A stretch of 64,000 bases of DNA from CAWIJJ01 sp963836405 (GCA_963836405.1 CAWIJL010000011.1:150787-214786); one strand, 5' to 3'. Positions 26,293 through 35,479 are shown, counted from the stretch's first letter. The notes: generated by a model not told the origin, from the sequence alone. Program-made: numbers and translations.

Positions 26293-26463
26293 GTGCCGGG
26301 ATAAAACACCCGCAATTTTGCCGGTTTTGACGATCCGCGCCGGCGGCAACCTGGGCGGGGACGCGGTAGGTACTCTACAGTAGTTTCTACATCTTTCCTT
26401 TTCACACTGCGTTGTCTGCTTTGCTCAGAAGTTGGAATCCCTTTCGATTTCTGAGGAGACGCA

Positions 26464-26952
26464 TTGACCGAGACCCGCTGCTGTCCGTACTGCCAGCGAA
26501 GCTTTCATCCATCCCCGTACCGACTCCAGCAGCGCGTTTGCAGCCAGCCAGAGTGCCAGCGTCATCGCCGGGCTGATTACCACCGGCGTAAGATTCAGGA
26601 CGACCCGGTGTATGCCCAGGTGGTATTGGACAGCCAGAAGCAGTGGCGCGCCGAGCACGCCGATTATCAGAAGACCTACTGGCGCACCCATCCCGAGGCC
26701 GCCGAGCGCAACCGACAGCGACAACGGCAGCTCGATCGACAGCGCCGCGTCACCTCGCTTGTAAAGAACAACGTAGCTCTGGACCTAAAGCATTCCGCGG
26801 CAGAGGTTTGGCTGGTTGGGCCGGATGCGGCCGATCTTGTAAAGAACAACGTAGCTTTCTCCGAAGTCATGGTCTTTCAACGGGTTATCCCCCTCCCGCC
26901 GGAATCTTGTAAAGAACATCGCTCTGGTTCCAGCGACGCCCTGCGCGTATAA
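26464..26952 (+). CDS. Zinc-ribbon protein preceding istA of IS21-B
   Basis: A TTG start at 26464 follows GAGGAG. The 162-residue protein has CPYCQRSFHP...RVCSQPECQ (zinc ribbon, residues 7-33) and a long basic helix (RRADYHRRKI, YQKTYWRTHPEAAERNRQRQRQ). The tail contains LVKNNVAL-DLK, VWLVGPDAADLVKNNVA and SCKEH, encoded by three direct DNA repeats. It stops one base before the istA start region. Related in layout to the IS21-A zinc-ribbon protein. Probably DNA-binding and part of the transposition module; the function is unproven. Confidence 0.72.
   Translation: MTETRCCPYCQRSFHPSPYRLQQRVCSQPECQRHRRADYHRRKIQDDPVYAQVVLDSQKQWRAEHADYQKTYWRTHPEAAERNRQRQRQLDRQRRVTSLVKNNVALDLKHSAAEVWLVGPDAADLVKNNVAFSEVMVFQRVIPLPPESCKEHRSGSSDALRV
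26758..26923 (+). repeat. Three direct repeats TTGTAAAGAACAACGTAGCT upstream of istA
   Basis: Copies lie at 26758-26778, 26836-26856 and 26906-26923 (the last one diverged after AAAGAACA), spaced by about 78 and 70 bp. They fall within the end of the zinc-ribbon gene just before istA. They may be transposase-binding repeats, which IS21 elements have in multiple copies, or an istA operator. Confidence 0.6.
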
Positions 26953-28542
26953 ATGAGGATCGAACCCATGCTGACGACCGAACAGATCAACGACTTGCAT
27001 CGCCTGTACTGGTCCGACCACTGGCCGATCCGCAAGATCGAGCGCCACCTGCACATGGGCTGGGACACGATCAAGAAGTATCTGGACATGCCGGCCCAGA
27101 CTCCCGCGGGACGGCCCCGGTCCAGCAAACTCGATCCGTATAAGGCCACCATCGCAGAGTTGCTCGAAAAGGACCCTTCCGCCAGCGCCGCCGTGATCGG
27201 GCAGCGGCTCCGCCCGCTGGGCTACACCGGTGGCGGCAGCATTCTGCGCCAGTACGTGCACGAAGTACGCCCGCAGTTGAAGCCGCAACGAGCTTTCGTG
27301 CGCATGGAACCAAAGCCGGGCGAACGCTTCGAGGCCGACTGGGGGCACTTCGACTCGCTCGACTACCAAGGCGACCAGCGGAAGCTCTACGCTTTCGCCC
27401 TCGTTGACGGGCACAGCCGGATGCAGTATCTGGAGTTCACGCACAGCCAGAGTTTCGAGACCTTTGTCCGTTGTCACGTTCACGCATTTCAGAAGCTGAA
27501 CGGCATCGCCCGCGAGATCTGGTATGACAACCTGGCCACCGCCGTCGCCGAACACGATGGACGATTGGTGCGCTTCAATCCGCGCTTCCTGGCCTTTGCC
27601 CGTGAGTTCAACTTTTACCCGCGCGCCTGCAATCAGGCGAGTGGCTGGGAGAAGGGGAAAGTGGAACGCGGTGGCGTCGGTTACGTCCGGCAAAACTTCT
27701 GGCCGCTGCGCGATTTCCTCGACCTCCACGATGTGAACCGCCAGGCGCGTGAATGGCTCGATCAGATCGCCAACCGGCGATTGCACAGCGAAACGCGAGA
27801 GCGCCCAATCGATCGTTTCCAACCCGATGCCCTCCGCTGTTTGCCGGTCATCACGCCGGATTATCGCGACACCGTCGAGGCGCTGGTTCACAAAGACATG
27901 CGCTTGCAGTTCGACGGCAATCGCTACTGCGTGCCGCATCGTTTCGCCGGTCGCCGTCTCACACTGAAGGCCGACTCCAGTGCGGTCACCATCTACGATC
28001 GGGTGCACGAGATCGTAAGCTATGCGCGTTCGTGGCGCCGTGGCCAGACCTTCGGAGCCGAACGATTCGAAGCCGAACTGGCCGAGTTCCGGCCCGCCGC
28101 CCGGCGGTCGCGCGCCCAAGACCGGCTGTTCGCTTTTCTCGACGGACTCTGTTCGAAAGCGGCGCTGGAAGCCTATCTCCGCGATATTGCCGACAGTGAT
28201 CGCTCTCTGTCGCGCCAGATCACGGAACTGCTGGAACTTATTCGCCAGTACGGTCCCGACGCTGTGGCCGGCGCCATCGAGAAGGCCGCCACCGCTCGCG
28301 CTTTCGGCGCCGATTACGTCGCCAACATTCTGCGGCAGCAGCAGTGCCCACGCCGTGAACAGCCACCGCTTCGCCTCCGCGATCCGCGGTTGAACGAACT
28401 CGCCACCGACCCGCTATCGCTGCTGGCTTACGACGCCTTCATTCTGCAATCCGAAAAGGAATCCGATGATACCCCTGGAACAGAAACTCCTCGATCTGAA
28501 TCTGACGGTCATGAGCCACCGTCTGGAGACGACCCTCTCTGA
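26953..28542 (+). CDS. istA: IstA-like DDE transposase of IS21-B
   Basis: A 529-residue IS21-family transposase. Helix-turn-helix at the N-terminus (WPIRKIERHLHMGWDTIKKYL), second DNA-binding region (SASAAVIGQRLRPLGYTGG), catalytic core with Asp in RFEADWGHF (about 130), Asp in IWYDNLAT (about 192) and Glu in KGKVERGG (about 237), then a beta-barrel (RLQFDGNRYCVPHRFAGRRL) and a helical C-terminus. The C-terminal end overlaps the istB start by 77 bp. Apparently complete; ATG at 26953, with a second Met six codons on. Confidence 0.92.
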   Translation: MRIEPMLTTEQINDLHRLYWSDHWPIRKIERHLHMGWDTIKKYLDMPAQTPAGRPRSSKLDPYKATIAELLEKDPSASAAVIGQRLRPLGYTGGGSILRQYVHEVRPQLKPQRAFVRMEPKPGERFEADWGHFDSLDYQGDQRKLYAFALVDGHSRMQYLEFTHSQSFETFVRCHVHAFQKLNGIAREIWYDNLATAVAEHDGRLVRFNPRFLAFAREFNFYPRACNQASGWEKGKVERGGVGYVRQNFWPLRDFLDLHDVNRQAREWLDQIANRRLHSETRERPIDRFQPDALRCLPVITPDYRDTVEALVHKDMRLQFDGNRYCVPHRFAGRRLTLKADSSAVTIYDRVHEIVSYARSWRRGQTFGAERFEAELAEFRPAARRSRAQDRLFAFLDGLCSKAALEAYLRDIADSDRSLSRQITELLELIRQYGPDAVAGAIEKAATARAFGADYVANILRQQQCPRREQPPLRLRDPRLNELATDPLSLLAYDAFILQSEKESDDTPGTETPRSESDGHEPPSGDDPL

Positions 28543-28788
28543 GGCTGCGGGCAAGAATCTCAGTGCGGCCGCGACTCTGGAATGGCTCGCTGACATGGAA
28601 CTGGAAGCGCGTCACGGCCGTGCCATCGAGCGCCGTTTCAAATGCTCGAAATTACAGGCGCAGCCCAGCATCGACGCGTTTCACTTCTCTCATCACAAGA
28701 GCCGCTCGCAGAACAAGAATCGCGTATTGCGTCTGCTCGACCTGACCTTTATCGCCAACGGCACCAACCTGGTTCTCATCGGAAATAC
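28466..28788 (+). pseudogene. istB of IS21-B, 5' half, cut in the P-loop
   Basis: It encodes the IstB N-terminal domain (MIPLEQKLLDLNLTVMSHRL, LEARHGRAIERRFKCSKL, IANGTNLVLIGN) and is cut at the second to third residue of Walker A. The next codons (TDPATL then stop) belong to the serine-recombinase element. The other half is at 31397-31823. Rejoining gives GNTGVGKTF, a valid P-loop, and a normal-length IstB of about 250 residues. Confidence 0.88.
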
Positions 28789-28816
28789 CGATCCTGCGAC
28801 ATTATGAGTTATCTCT

Positions 28817-30907
28817 CTAAACCACTGGAAACATTGCCTGTTGCTGATCACTGTTTTGAGTTCGCGGAACACGGACCCGCGCTTTGATATTCCTCACCGC
28901 TTTTCGCACTTCCTCCGACTCCAACGCCTCAATCGGAATTTGCCACGGCGCGCATGCCACCACTTGATTGGCCGGTACTTTTTTCAGTTTGATCAAACGC
29001 CGGATGCTGGTCGAACTTACACCCAAACGTTGGGCGGCTTCCTCCATGGTCACCAAACCGTCACCTGCACGGTTAGGATCATACGCGGGTAGCTGATGAT
29101 AGTGCCGTGCGGAGTAGACTCTGTTCTCGCTCCAACTCTGGCCCGTGCCTGTTCGTAACCCAAGTCGATTTAGCGTGGCCGCGATCTGCTCGTCCTTGAA
29201 CTTACCTGCCATCTGGCGAATCACCTCGATCGCTTCAACGCTTGTGCAACGGCGATGCCGGCCAAGCCCATTTTTCTTGATCCGCAGTTCGGAATGCTGG
29301 CCACCCGTCCAGTGGATCAATAGAACTATTTCGCTCGCCTTCTCGTCCACGTCCGCGACGATCTCATGAACGAGAATCCGGACAATCCGTTGTTTCAGCC
29401 TCATGTCGGTGGAGGGCGCGTTCCAGACGGAGGGTAGATCTCGCGCAAGGCTCAACAGAACGTCCTTGTCCGGCATTGGCACGGATTCAATGGCAGCGTC
29501 GAATTCCTGCAGCTTTACTTCGAGTTCGTGGACCTTTCCCAGCTCAGCGTTCCACCGAGCCTCCAACTCTGCCGCAACGAGACGATTGTCCGGATCGACA
29601 GCTTCGTATCGCCGTGATGCGAGATGGGCCTGGTATCGAGTTTGCTCCACTTCCAGTTCAAGTGCTTTCCGTTGCTCCCGACGCTGGTGGCGCATCTGTT
29701 CGGCTGCTTCTACCGCCGCCTCGACAGCATTCCCACTGATTGCACGCAATACTTCGCTCGCTACTGCCTCATCGGTTCGAAGGCCACCGAATGAAATACA
29801 CCAGTGCTCTCCATGGTTCACATGCGCACCCTTGCAGTGGTAACGAAGCACGGCAGCCTGGATACCTGTATAGGAGACGTGGAGCATTCGACCGCAGCGG
29901 CGGCACCGCAACATTCCGGAAAGTAGCGCTCGCCCGCCGCGGCCGGCCTTCGGTTCCATACGTGACTTCATATGCGCGTTGCTGGCAATGAGCGCCTGGT
30001 TGCGTTCGTACTGCTCCCATGAAATGTAACCGGAATGGTGGTCCCTAATCAAGACAATCCATTCAGGTCGCGGTTTGCGATGCCCAGCCGTTTTGCGTGC
30101 GCGACCATCAACGACTCGGATCCGGGACTGAGTCTTGCCGAAGGCGTAAGCACCAGCATAGGCCGGGTTAGTCAGCATCTTCAGAAGCGTGTTGTAGATT
30201 GGAACTTTCCAGACCATCCTCGGTTCACCAGGGTCACGGGGAAAGGCCGGCAGCGATATTTTCTCCTGCCGGAACCACAACAACACTTGCCGAACGCTTC
30301 CCAACTCCGTCATCTTCATGAAGACCAGTTGAATCGACTGCTGCACCCGGCGGTCCGCGTCCTTCTCGATCTTCCCTGTGCCGGTCCAGCACAAGCCAAC
30401 GGGTAGAAGGAACTGCAACTCACCACGACCCGCCTTCTGCCGGATTGCCTCCAGCGAGCGCTGTCGTAGCAGGTTCAATTCGAACTCGCTCATGGTCCCC
30501 TTGAGGCCGAGTAACAGCCGATCGTTTACGATAGCGGGGTCGTAGATGCCATCGGGGTCTACAACTACAGAGCCGACCATACCGCAAAGTTCAATCAGAT
30601 GGTGCCAATCGCGGCCATTGCGGGCGAGTCGAGACGCCTCGATGCAGAAGACGGCGCCGACCTCGCCGGTACACACTTCGGCAACCAGTCGCTGAAATCC
30701 AGGTCGCTCCACCAACCCGGAGCCCGAGCGTCCCAGATCGTCGTCAATCACGGTCACGTCGCGAAAGCCCAATTCACGAGCGCGATCAGCAAGTCCATAT
30801 TGACGACGCTGGCTTTCGTGGTTGTGCATCACCTGACCGGGCGAGGACTGACGGATATAAATGACGGCCCGCCGACGCAGCCGATCAGTTGTCAACTTCG
30901 GGTTCAT
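28817..30907 (-). CDS. Large serine recombinase of SRE-1
   Basis: A 696-residue protein. Resolvase domain at about 12-160 with catalytic Ser21 in YIRQSSPGQV and the Arg cluster CIEASRLARNGRDW; recombinase domain at about 175-290; zinc ribbon (LRCRRCGRMLHVSYTG, with a later Cys in YHCKG) at about 345-385; coiled coil at about 415-490; C-terminal extension with HTH features (MEEAAQRLGVSSTSIRRLIKL) ending near 680. In this family such enzymes integrate and excise DNA between attachment sites. About 65-70 percent similar by eye to the SRE-2 enzyme throughout. Start ATG at 30907. Probably active, having inserted itself precisely in istB. Confidence 0.92.
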   Translation of the reverse strand: MNPKLTTDRLRRRAVIYIRQSSPGQVMHNHESQRRQYGLADRARELGFRDVTVIDDDLGRSGSGLVERPGFQRLVAEVCTGEVGAVFCIEASRLARNGRDWHHLIELCGMVGSVVVDPDGIYDPAIVNDRLLLGLKGTMSEFELNLLRQRSLEAIRQKAGRGELQFLLPVGLCWTGTGKIEKDADRRVQQSIQLVFMKMTELGSVRQVLLWFRQEKISLPAFPRDPGEPRMVWKVPIYNTLLKMLTNPAYAGAYAFGKTQSRIRVVDGRARKTAGHRKPRPEWIVLIRDHHSGYISWEQYERNQALIASNAHMKSRMEPKAGRGGRALLSGMLRCRRCGRMLHVSYTGIQAAVLRYHCKGAHVNHGEHWCISFGGLRTDEAVASEVLRAISGNAVEAAVEAAEQMRHQRREQRKALELEVEQTRYQAHLASRRYEAVDPDNRLVAAELEARWNAELGKVHELEVKLQEFDAAIESVPMPDKDVLLSLARDLPSVWNAPSTDMRLKQRIVRILVHEIVADVDEKASEIVLLIHWTGGQHSELRIKKNGLGRHRRCTSVEAIEVIRQMAGKFKDEQIAATLNRLGLRTGTGQSWSENRVYSARHYHQLPAYDPNRAGDGLVTMEEAAQRLGVSSTSIRRLIKLKKVPANQVVACAPWQIPIEALESEEVRKAVRNIKARVRVPRTQNSDQQQAMFPVV

Positions 30908-31076
30908 TTCCGCCTCCTTGTGCCGGTCGGCCGGTGCTTTCGCGGGCCGCGCTTATCAGCATCTCCACCAGAGCGAGGTCCAGTTCCCTCTGCTTGTTGC
31001 GTGGCAGGGCTGCGGCCGGTGCGTCGGGCAGCGGCAGGTTGAACTGCATGTTCGTGTGTATCGCTGGTCGCTTCAT
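30885..31076 (-). CDS. Small SRE-1 protein (63 aa) before the recombinase
   Basis: It overlaps the recombinase start by 23 bp. It contains NMQFNLPLPDAPAAALPRNK-QRELDLALVEMLISAA, matching the SRE-2 protein at 35303-35479 (LNLHLCQTPPIDLPQDK-QRELAAALADLLWNAA). Conservation between elements and coupling to the recombinase support a real gene, possibly a directionality factor or regulator. The function is unknown. Confidence 0.68.
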   Translation of the reverse strand: MKRPAIHTNMQFNLPLPDAPAAALPRNKQRELDLALVEMLISAARESTGRPAQGGGNEPEVDN

Positions 31077-31317
31077 TCACTCCCTCCTTCGGGGGTTGAT
31101 CCAGCGTAGCCATCGCGCCACTTGCCGGAGTCCGCAAGGCTCCGATCAGGTCGCGAAGCGCGGCCAGCGCTTCCACGGAAATCAGAGGGGAACCGATAGG
31201 GAAGTGCATGCAGTCCTGTCGAAACATCCAGGTAGGCAGCGAGCAAACCGTTCCATCTGGAAGTTCGCAGAAGATGTGCTCACCGTGGCGATCCTTCATC
31301 CGCTTGCGAATACGCAA
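30904..31317 (-). CDS. DUF5372-like protein of SRE-1
   Basis: The open frame continues upstream to the element end; there it reads YYRWHPLFRQTLRIRKRM, the DUF5372-like signature, followed by HIFCELPDGTVCSLPTWMF and SVEALAALRDLIGAL. The first ATG-type codon (31317) lies inside this motif, so the natural start is probably further up, near the element end, with a non-ATG codon or a start supplied in the circular form. The C-terminal part overlaps the 63-aa gene in another frame and is less trustworthy. Homologous to the protein at 35340-35663. Confidence 0.6.
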   Translation of the reverse strand: MRIRKRMKDRHGEHIFCELPDGTVCSLPTWMFRQDCMHFPIGSPLISVEALAALRDLIGALRTPASGAMATLDQPPKEGVNEATSDTHEHAVQPAAARRTGRSPATQQAEGTGPRSGGDADKRGPRKHRPTGTRRRK

Positions 31318-31373
31318 CGTCTGACGGAATAGCGGGTGCCAGCGATAGTAAACCGTCGCCGTCTCAAAATCAT

Positions 31374-31823
31374 GTGCACTATGTGGCTGGTTCGCCTGGC
31401 GTCGGGAAAACCTTCTTGTCCAAGATCGTGGGCTGGCGCGCCTGCCAGGCCAATCAGCGCGTCCTATTCACCACCGCCATGGACATGCTCAATCACCTGC
31501 TCGCCTCCCAGGTCGATCATTCCCTTGTCCGCAAACTCAAGGCCTATACCGAGCCCGCACTGCTCATCTGTGACGAACTTGGATATCTGGCCCTCGACCA
31601 ACAGTCGTCGAACCTTTTCTATCAAGTTATCTCCACCCGCCACAGCCAGAAGCGGTCCACAATCATAACCACAAACACAGCGTTCTCCGACTGGGGTAAC
31701 ATTCTCTTCAATACGACCATCGCCACAGCGATCGCCGACCGGCTCGTCGAGAACTCCGAGATCTTCATGTTCGGTGGCGACAGCCTCCGCAAGCCCAAAA
31801 ACCCGAGTTCGCCAGCCGAGTAG
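31374..31823 (+). pseudogene. istB of IS21-B, 3' half with a P-loop rebuilt by the element end
   Basis: From a GTG at 31374 the frame reads HYVAGSP (element) then GVGKTFLSKIVG (istB), so a complete Walker A GSPGVGKT is present. Walker B LLICDELGYLALD, the sensor STIITTNTAFSDWG and the C-terminal arginine-finger region follow. It lacks the N-terminal IstA-interacting domain. If translated, it would be a truncated ATPase module of about 149 residues. Confidence 0.85.
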
Positions 31824-31956
31824 TTTGCGCTGGCTCCGATCAAGCGCCGCGCTGTGGCGATATCCCGGGCCGGAGGAGTCCGCCGGGTAACCCCTCAACG
31901 GCGCTGCCCAGGCGGGCGGGGGCTTCGGTTCCCGCCCGTTCGCACCATCTCCTCAA

Positions 31957-32217
31957 ATGTTCAACTTCAGCGCCAATCATCTGTTCCTGCTCTCACGGAC
32001 GGAATACCAGAAGTGTGCGGTGTTCTTGTTGCAGGACCTCGACACGCAGCGCGTTTACCGGCTCTATGACTTCACCAAAGCCTTGCTCCTCCGGCCCGGA
32101 GTGGCCTACTCGGTAGCAGGCAAGGTCAACAGCGCCGACAAACTCTACCTCGTGATCGAATCGGTCCGGCTCGACACCAAGCACTCAGCGGCATTCCCAT
32201 GCTCATGCTCCTGCTGA
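31957..32217 (+). CDS. 86-aa protein at the right end of IS21-B
   Basis: It starts ATG at 31957 after a short gap behind istB. It contains FNFSANHLFLLSRTEYQKCA, LQDLDTQRVYRLYDFTKALLLRPG and NSADKLYLVIESVRL; the last 10 residues (cysteine/serine rich) look like read-through. It takes the position of the third gene seen after istB in IS21-A and IS21-D but is not similar to those. No known domain was recognised. Function unknown. Confidence 0.55.
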   Translation: MFNFSANHLFLLSRTEYQKCAVFLLQDLDTQRVYRLYDFTKALLLRPGVAYSVAGKVNSADKLYLVIESVRLDTKHSAAFPCSCSC

Positions 32218-32392
32218 CGGCGCGGGAGGGTCGCCTATCGGCTAACCTTCTCGGCTGTCCGTCATCGCGCAATCCCAGACGCGCCCATTTTCGCCAATGT
32301 CTCGCGCCGCCGCATTCGTGTGTCTCGCGCTCCCGTCCGGCGGCATTCCCAACGACAAAACCGGCAATTCTGCGGGTGTTTTATCTCGGCAC

Positions 32393-32797
32393 TAACAGCC
32401 CGACTACGACACCAGCTACATGGAAGATCGCCGCGTGGCCAAAGACTGCATGCTCAGCTATCGCGGCAATCGTTACTCGGTACCATTCCGCTTCGTCGGC
32501 AAGACCGTGCTGGTGCGGGAACCAGTGACCGGCGGCCGTATCGAAATCTATAGCGATATCAAAGTAATCGCCGAGCATCGGCTGGCCGAAGGACGTGGCG
32601 TTATGGTCGTTGACCCGGCACACTATGCGGGGTTGGTGGAGAAACGGCGCCCACGCGGACCGGCACCGCCGGATGGCTCGCCGGGCCCATTGGAGTTGAC
32701 GCCCGGTCCGGGAGTCGGCCGCGGCTTCCTGGCGCCGGAAGTGGAGCAGCGCTCCCTGGCCGTGTACGAGGAGGTGGCCGATGTCGCTGCAATCTGA
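32393..32797 (+). pseudogene. istA remnant of IS21-D, C-terminal part
   Basis: It encodes the IstA beta-barrel YMEDRRVAKDCMLSYRGNRY-SVPFRFVGKTV and the C-terminal tail up to AVYEEVADVAAI, ending 17 bp into istB. The first two thirds, with the catalytic core, are missing; IS21-B abuts at 32392. Part of a third IS21 element (IS21-D) whose right end is near 37143. Confidence 0.82.
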
Positions 32798-33109
32798 ACG
32801 CATCCAGCTGCTGATGCAGCGCCTGAGCCTGACCGAAATGGCGCGCGGCTATGAAGCTCTGGCCGAGCAAGCCGCCCAAAAAAACCTGCCGTACTGCGAT
32901 TTCCTGGAGCAGGTGCTGGAGAGTGAGGCCAACGTCCGGCAGGAGCGCAACATCAAAGTGCGCACGCAGTTGGCGGGCTTTCCGGACCACAAGCGGCTGG
33001 AACAGTTTGACTTCAAGTTTCCTACCTCCATCGACGAGAAGAAGATTCGCGAACTGGCGAGTCTGCGTTTCCTGGAGCGTCACGAGAACGCCTTGTTTCT
33101 CGGGCCACC
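32781..33109 (+). pseudogene. istB of IS21-D, 5' half, cut in the P-loop
   Basis: An ATG at 32781 follows GAGGAGG. It encodes the IstB N-domain (MSLQSERIQLLMQRLSLTEM, SEANVRQERNIKVRTQLAGF) up to HENALFLGPP, where SRE-2 enters. The following codons (DPETFCTSS) come from the element end and resemble those at the SRE-1 left junction (DPATL). The rejoined gene reads GPPGVGKTHLA. Confidence 0.88.
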
Positions 33110-33212
33110 CGATCCAGAGACATTCTGCACCTCCTCGCTACATCGTTGAAATCATTGAGCGTTCGTGGCCGAATTTTCGGCCGACGGGCCGCCGTTTCTC
33201 TCATCCTGCCAC

Positions 33213-35306
33213 TTAGATTCCTGCAAACATCGGCAACTCAGCCTCCCCACGCTTCTGTTCAACACGGCTGCCCCGCTTCACGGCGGCGACTTCGCGCCGG
33301 ACCTGCTCGGACTGGATCGACTCCGCGGGAATCTCCCAAGGAGCCCACGGTACGACTTGCGTTGCGGTGATCACTTTGGCATCAATCAAGCGTCGGACTA
33401 TCTTGTGACTAACTCCCAGGCTCTCCGATGCTTCTTCTAAAGTCAAGATATTCTGCCGAAGCGTCGGGTCGTAAGATGGCAACTTATTGTAACTGCGTGC
33501 GGTGCGAACCCGGAGTTCCACCCAGTTATTGCCTGAGCCAGTTTTCAGTCCCAGCCGGTTCAAGGTCGCGGCAATCTGATCGTCCGGAAAACGACCGGCC
33601 ATTTGCCGGATGATTTCGATCGCCTCCATGTTTGTGCAACGGCTGTGGTGACCGGTCAGGTTTTTCTTCACGCGAAGCTCCGAATGCCGTCCACCGGCCC
33701 AGTGGATCATGAGCACGATTTCGCCGGCTGACTCATCGACGTCGGCAACGATCTCCTGAATCAGGATTCGGGTGATGCGCTGCTTTAAACGCATGTCCGT
33801 CGTTTCCGCATTCCAGACTGCCGGCAGGTTCTGCGCCAAGCTGATCAGGCTTTCCTTATCCGGAATCCTCGCTGTTTCCTGGCCTGTCGTTTCGAAGTGC
33901 CGGAGCTGGCCCTCCACCTCGCCCACCCTGCGCAAGGCCGAGTTCCATCGAGCCTCCAGTTCGGCGGCGACCAAGCGATTGTCTGGATCTACGGCTTCAT
34001 AGCGTCGGGCGGCCAGTCGGGCTTCGTACTGCGCCTGCTCCAACTCCAGCGCGAGTGCCTGCCGCTGCTGCCTACGTTGCTCAGCGATCCGCGTGGCCGC
34101 TTCTACTGCCGCCTCCACGGCGTTGCCTTCCACCGCCTTGAGAATCTCAGCAGCGATCGCCTGGTCCGGACGTAATCCCCCGAATGAGATGCACCATGCC
34201 GCGCCATGATTAATGTGTGCGCCGCGGCAGTGATATCGTGGAACCTCGCTCCTCGTGCCACTGTATGCCACATGCAGCATCCGGCCGCATCGACGGCAAC
34301 GCAACAGCCCGGCCAGCAAGCTCCGGCCTCCCCGTCCCGCCTTCGGCTCCATGCGCGACTTCATATGTGCATTGTCAGCCAACAGCGCTTGGTTGCGCTC
34401 ATACTGCTCCCAGGTAATGTAGCCGGGATGATGATCGCGAATCAAGACTGTCCAGCTCTCTACCGGTTTCGAATGGCCGATGGTTTTCCGGGCGCGCCCC
34501 CCGACCACTCTGGTGCGGGCTTCGGTCTTGCCGAAGGCGTAGCCGCCGGCATACATCGGATTCCGAAGCATGTGCCAGATCGTGTTATAGACCGGCAGCT
34601 TCCAGATCAGTTCGCGGCCGGCCTCCCCGTGCATCAGCGCAGGAAGACTTACCTTCTCCCCACGGAACCACAGCAACACTTGCCGCGCGCTTCCAAACTC
34701 CTCCGTCTTCGCGAAGACCAATTCAATGGCCTGCTGGATACGTCGATCCGGATCTTTCTCGACTTTGCCATTGGGAGCCCAGCGATAGCCGATCGGCAGT
34801 GCAAACTGCAGTTCACCGCGCCGTGCCTTCTGGCGGATCGCTTCCTGGCAACGTTGCCGGAGAAGGTTCAGCTCGAACTCACTCATGGTGCCTTTAAGCC
34901 CCAACAGCAAACGGTCATTCAGCAGACCCGGATCATAGACCCCATCGGGATCTACAACGAGCGCCCGCACCAAACCGCACAGCTCGATGAGGTGATGCCA
35001 GTCCCGGCCGTTACGGGCCAATCGGGAAGCCTCGATACAGAAGACCGCGCCCACACTCCCCGTGCACACTTCGGCAACCAGCCGGGCAAAGCCGGGACGA
35101 TCCACCTGGCCGGAACCGGACCGTCCAAGGTCTTCGTCGATGACCTCGACCTGTTGGAACCCGAGTTGGCGAGCTTGATCGGCCAAAGCGTACTGTCGCC
35201 GCTGGCTCTCCAGGTTATGGGCAACTTGAATGGGAGATGACTGTCGGATATACACGATCGCCCGTCGCTTCAGATGATCGGCGGTAACCTTCGCATTCAC
35301 GTTCAT
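33213..35306 (-). CDS. Large serine recombinase of SRE-2
   Basis: A 697-residue protein. Resolvase domain with catalytic Ser in YIRQSSPIQV (about residue 21) and CIEASRLARNGRDW; recombinase domain; zinc ribbon (LRCRRCGRMLHVAYSG, then YHCRG); coiled coil; C-terminal part with an HTH (LEEASESLGVSHKIVRRLIDAK) ending PMFAGI. Homologous over its whole length to the SRE-1 enzyme and of the same size. The start ATG overlaps the stop of the small upstream gene. Intact and presumably responsible for insertion in istB. Confidence 0.92.
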   Translation of the reverse strand: MNVNAKVTADHLKRRAIVYIRQSSPIQVAHNLESQRRQYALADQARQLGFQQVEVIDEDLGRSGSGQVDRPGFARLVAEVCTGSVGAVFCIEASRLARNGRDWHHLIELCGLVRALVVDPDGVYDPGLLNDRLLLGLKGTMSEFELNLLRQRCQEAIRQKARRGELQFALPIGYRWAPNGKVEKDPDRRIQQAIELVFAKTEEFGSARQVLLWFRGEKVSLPALMHGEAGRELIWKLPVYNTIWHMLRNPMYAGGYAFGKTEARTRVVGGRARKTIGHSKPVESWTVLIRDHHPGYITWEQYERNQALLADNAHMKSRMEPKAGRGGRSLLAGLLRCRRCGRMLHVAYSGTRSEVPRYHCRGAHINHGAAWCISFGGLRPDQAIAAEILKAVEGNAVEAAVEAATRIAEQRRQQRQALALELEQAQYEARLAARRYEAVDPDNRLVAAELEARWNSALRRVGEVEGQLRHFETTGQETARIPDKESLISLAQNLPAVWNAETTDMRLKQRITRILIQEIVADVDESAGEIVLMIHWAGGRHSELRVKKNLTGHHSRCTNMEAIEIIRQMAGRFPDDQIAATLNRLGLKTGSGNNWVELRVRTARSYNKLPSYDPTLRQNILTLEEASESLGVSHKIVRRLIDAKVITATQVVPWAPWEIPAESIQSEQVRREVAAVKRGSRVEQKRGEAELPMFAGI

Positions 35307-35479
35307 GATTCGTCTCCGATTGGCTCGACGGCCGGCGGATCATCTGCCACGGCGGCGTTCCACAGTAGATCGGCGAGAGCCGCTGCCAGTTCGCGTTGCT
35401 TGTCTTGCGGCAGGTCGATGGGCGGAGTCTGGCAAAGATGCAGGTTCAACTGCGCATCCAGTTTCTTGTTGTCTGTCAT
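35303..35479 (-). CDS. Small SRE-2 protein (58 aa) before the recombinase
   Basis: From the ATG at 35479 it reads MTDNKKLDAQLNLHL... with PQDKQRELAAALADLLWNAA and an acidic tail. The stop overlaps the recombinase ATG. Clearly related to the SRE-1 small protein around LP(R/Q)xKQRELxxAL. The acidic helix could bind the recombinase; the role is unknown. Confidence 0.7.
   Translation of the reverse strand: MTDNKKLDAQLNLHLCQTPPIDLPQDKQRELAAALADLLWNAAVADDPPAVEPIGDES

Larger units (their letters stand above)
28789..31396 (-). mobile_element. Serine-recombinase element SRE-1 inserted in the istB P-loop
   Basis: A 2.6-kb element between the two halves of istB. The left end CGATCCTGCGACATTATG and the right end CACTATGTGGCTGGTTCGCC match the ends of SRE-2 (CGATCCAGAGACATTCTG and CATTATGTTTCGGGGTCGCC). 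It encodes a large serine recombinase, a 63-aa protein and a DUF5372-like protein, all on the minus strand. There are no inverted repeats, as expected for serine-integrase attachment. Boundaries are set by where the istB frame resumes and are accurate to about 2 bp. Confidence 0.85.
26293..32392 (+). mobile_element. IS21-like element IS21-B, carrying a serine-recombinase element in istB
   Basis: The ends GTGCCGGGATAAAACACCCG (26293 on) and the complement of GTGCCGAGATAAAACACCCG (ending at 32392) form 37-39 bp imperfect inverted repeats. Contents: zinc-ribbon gene, istA, istB split in two, and an 86-aa gene. The inserted element 28789-31396 accounts for the large size; without it IS21-B is about 3.5 kb. 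No matching target repeat is seen. The left and right flanks are remnants of two different IS21 elements, so rearrangement has occurred. Confidence 0.8.

Noticed and set aside
34206..35240. A 344-codon plus-strand frame within SRE-2
   Set aside because: Antisense to the serine recombinase, whose domains are unmistakable; no independent signature.
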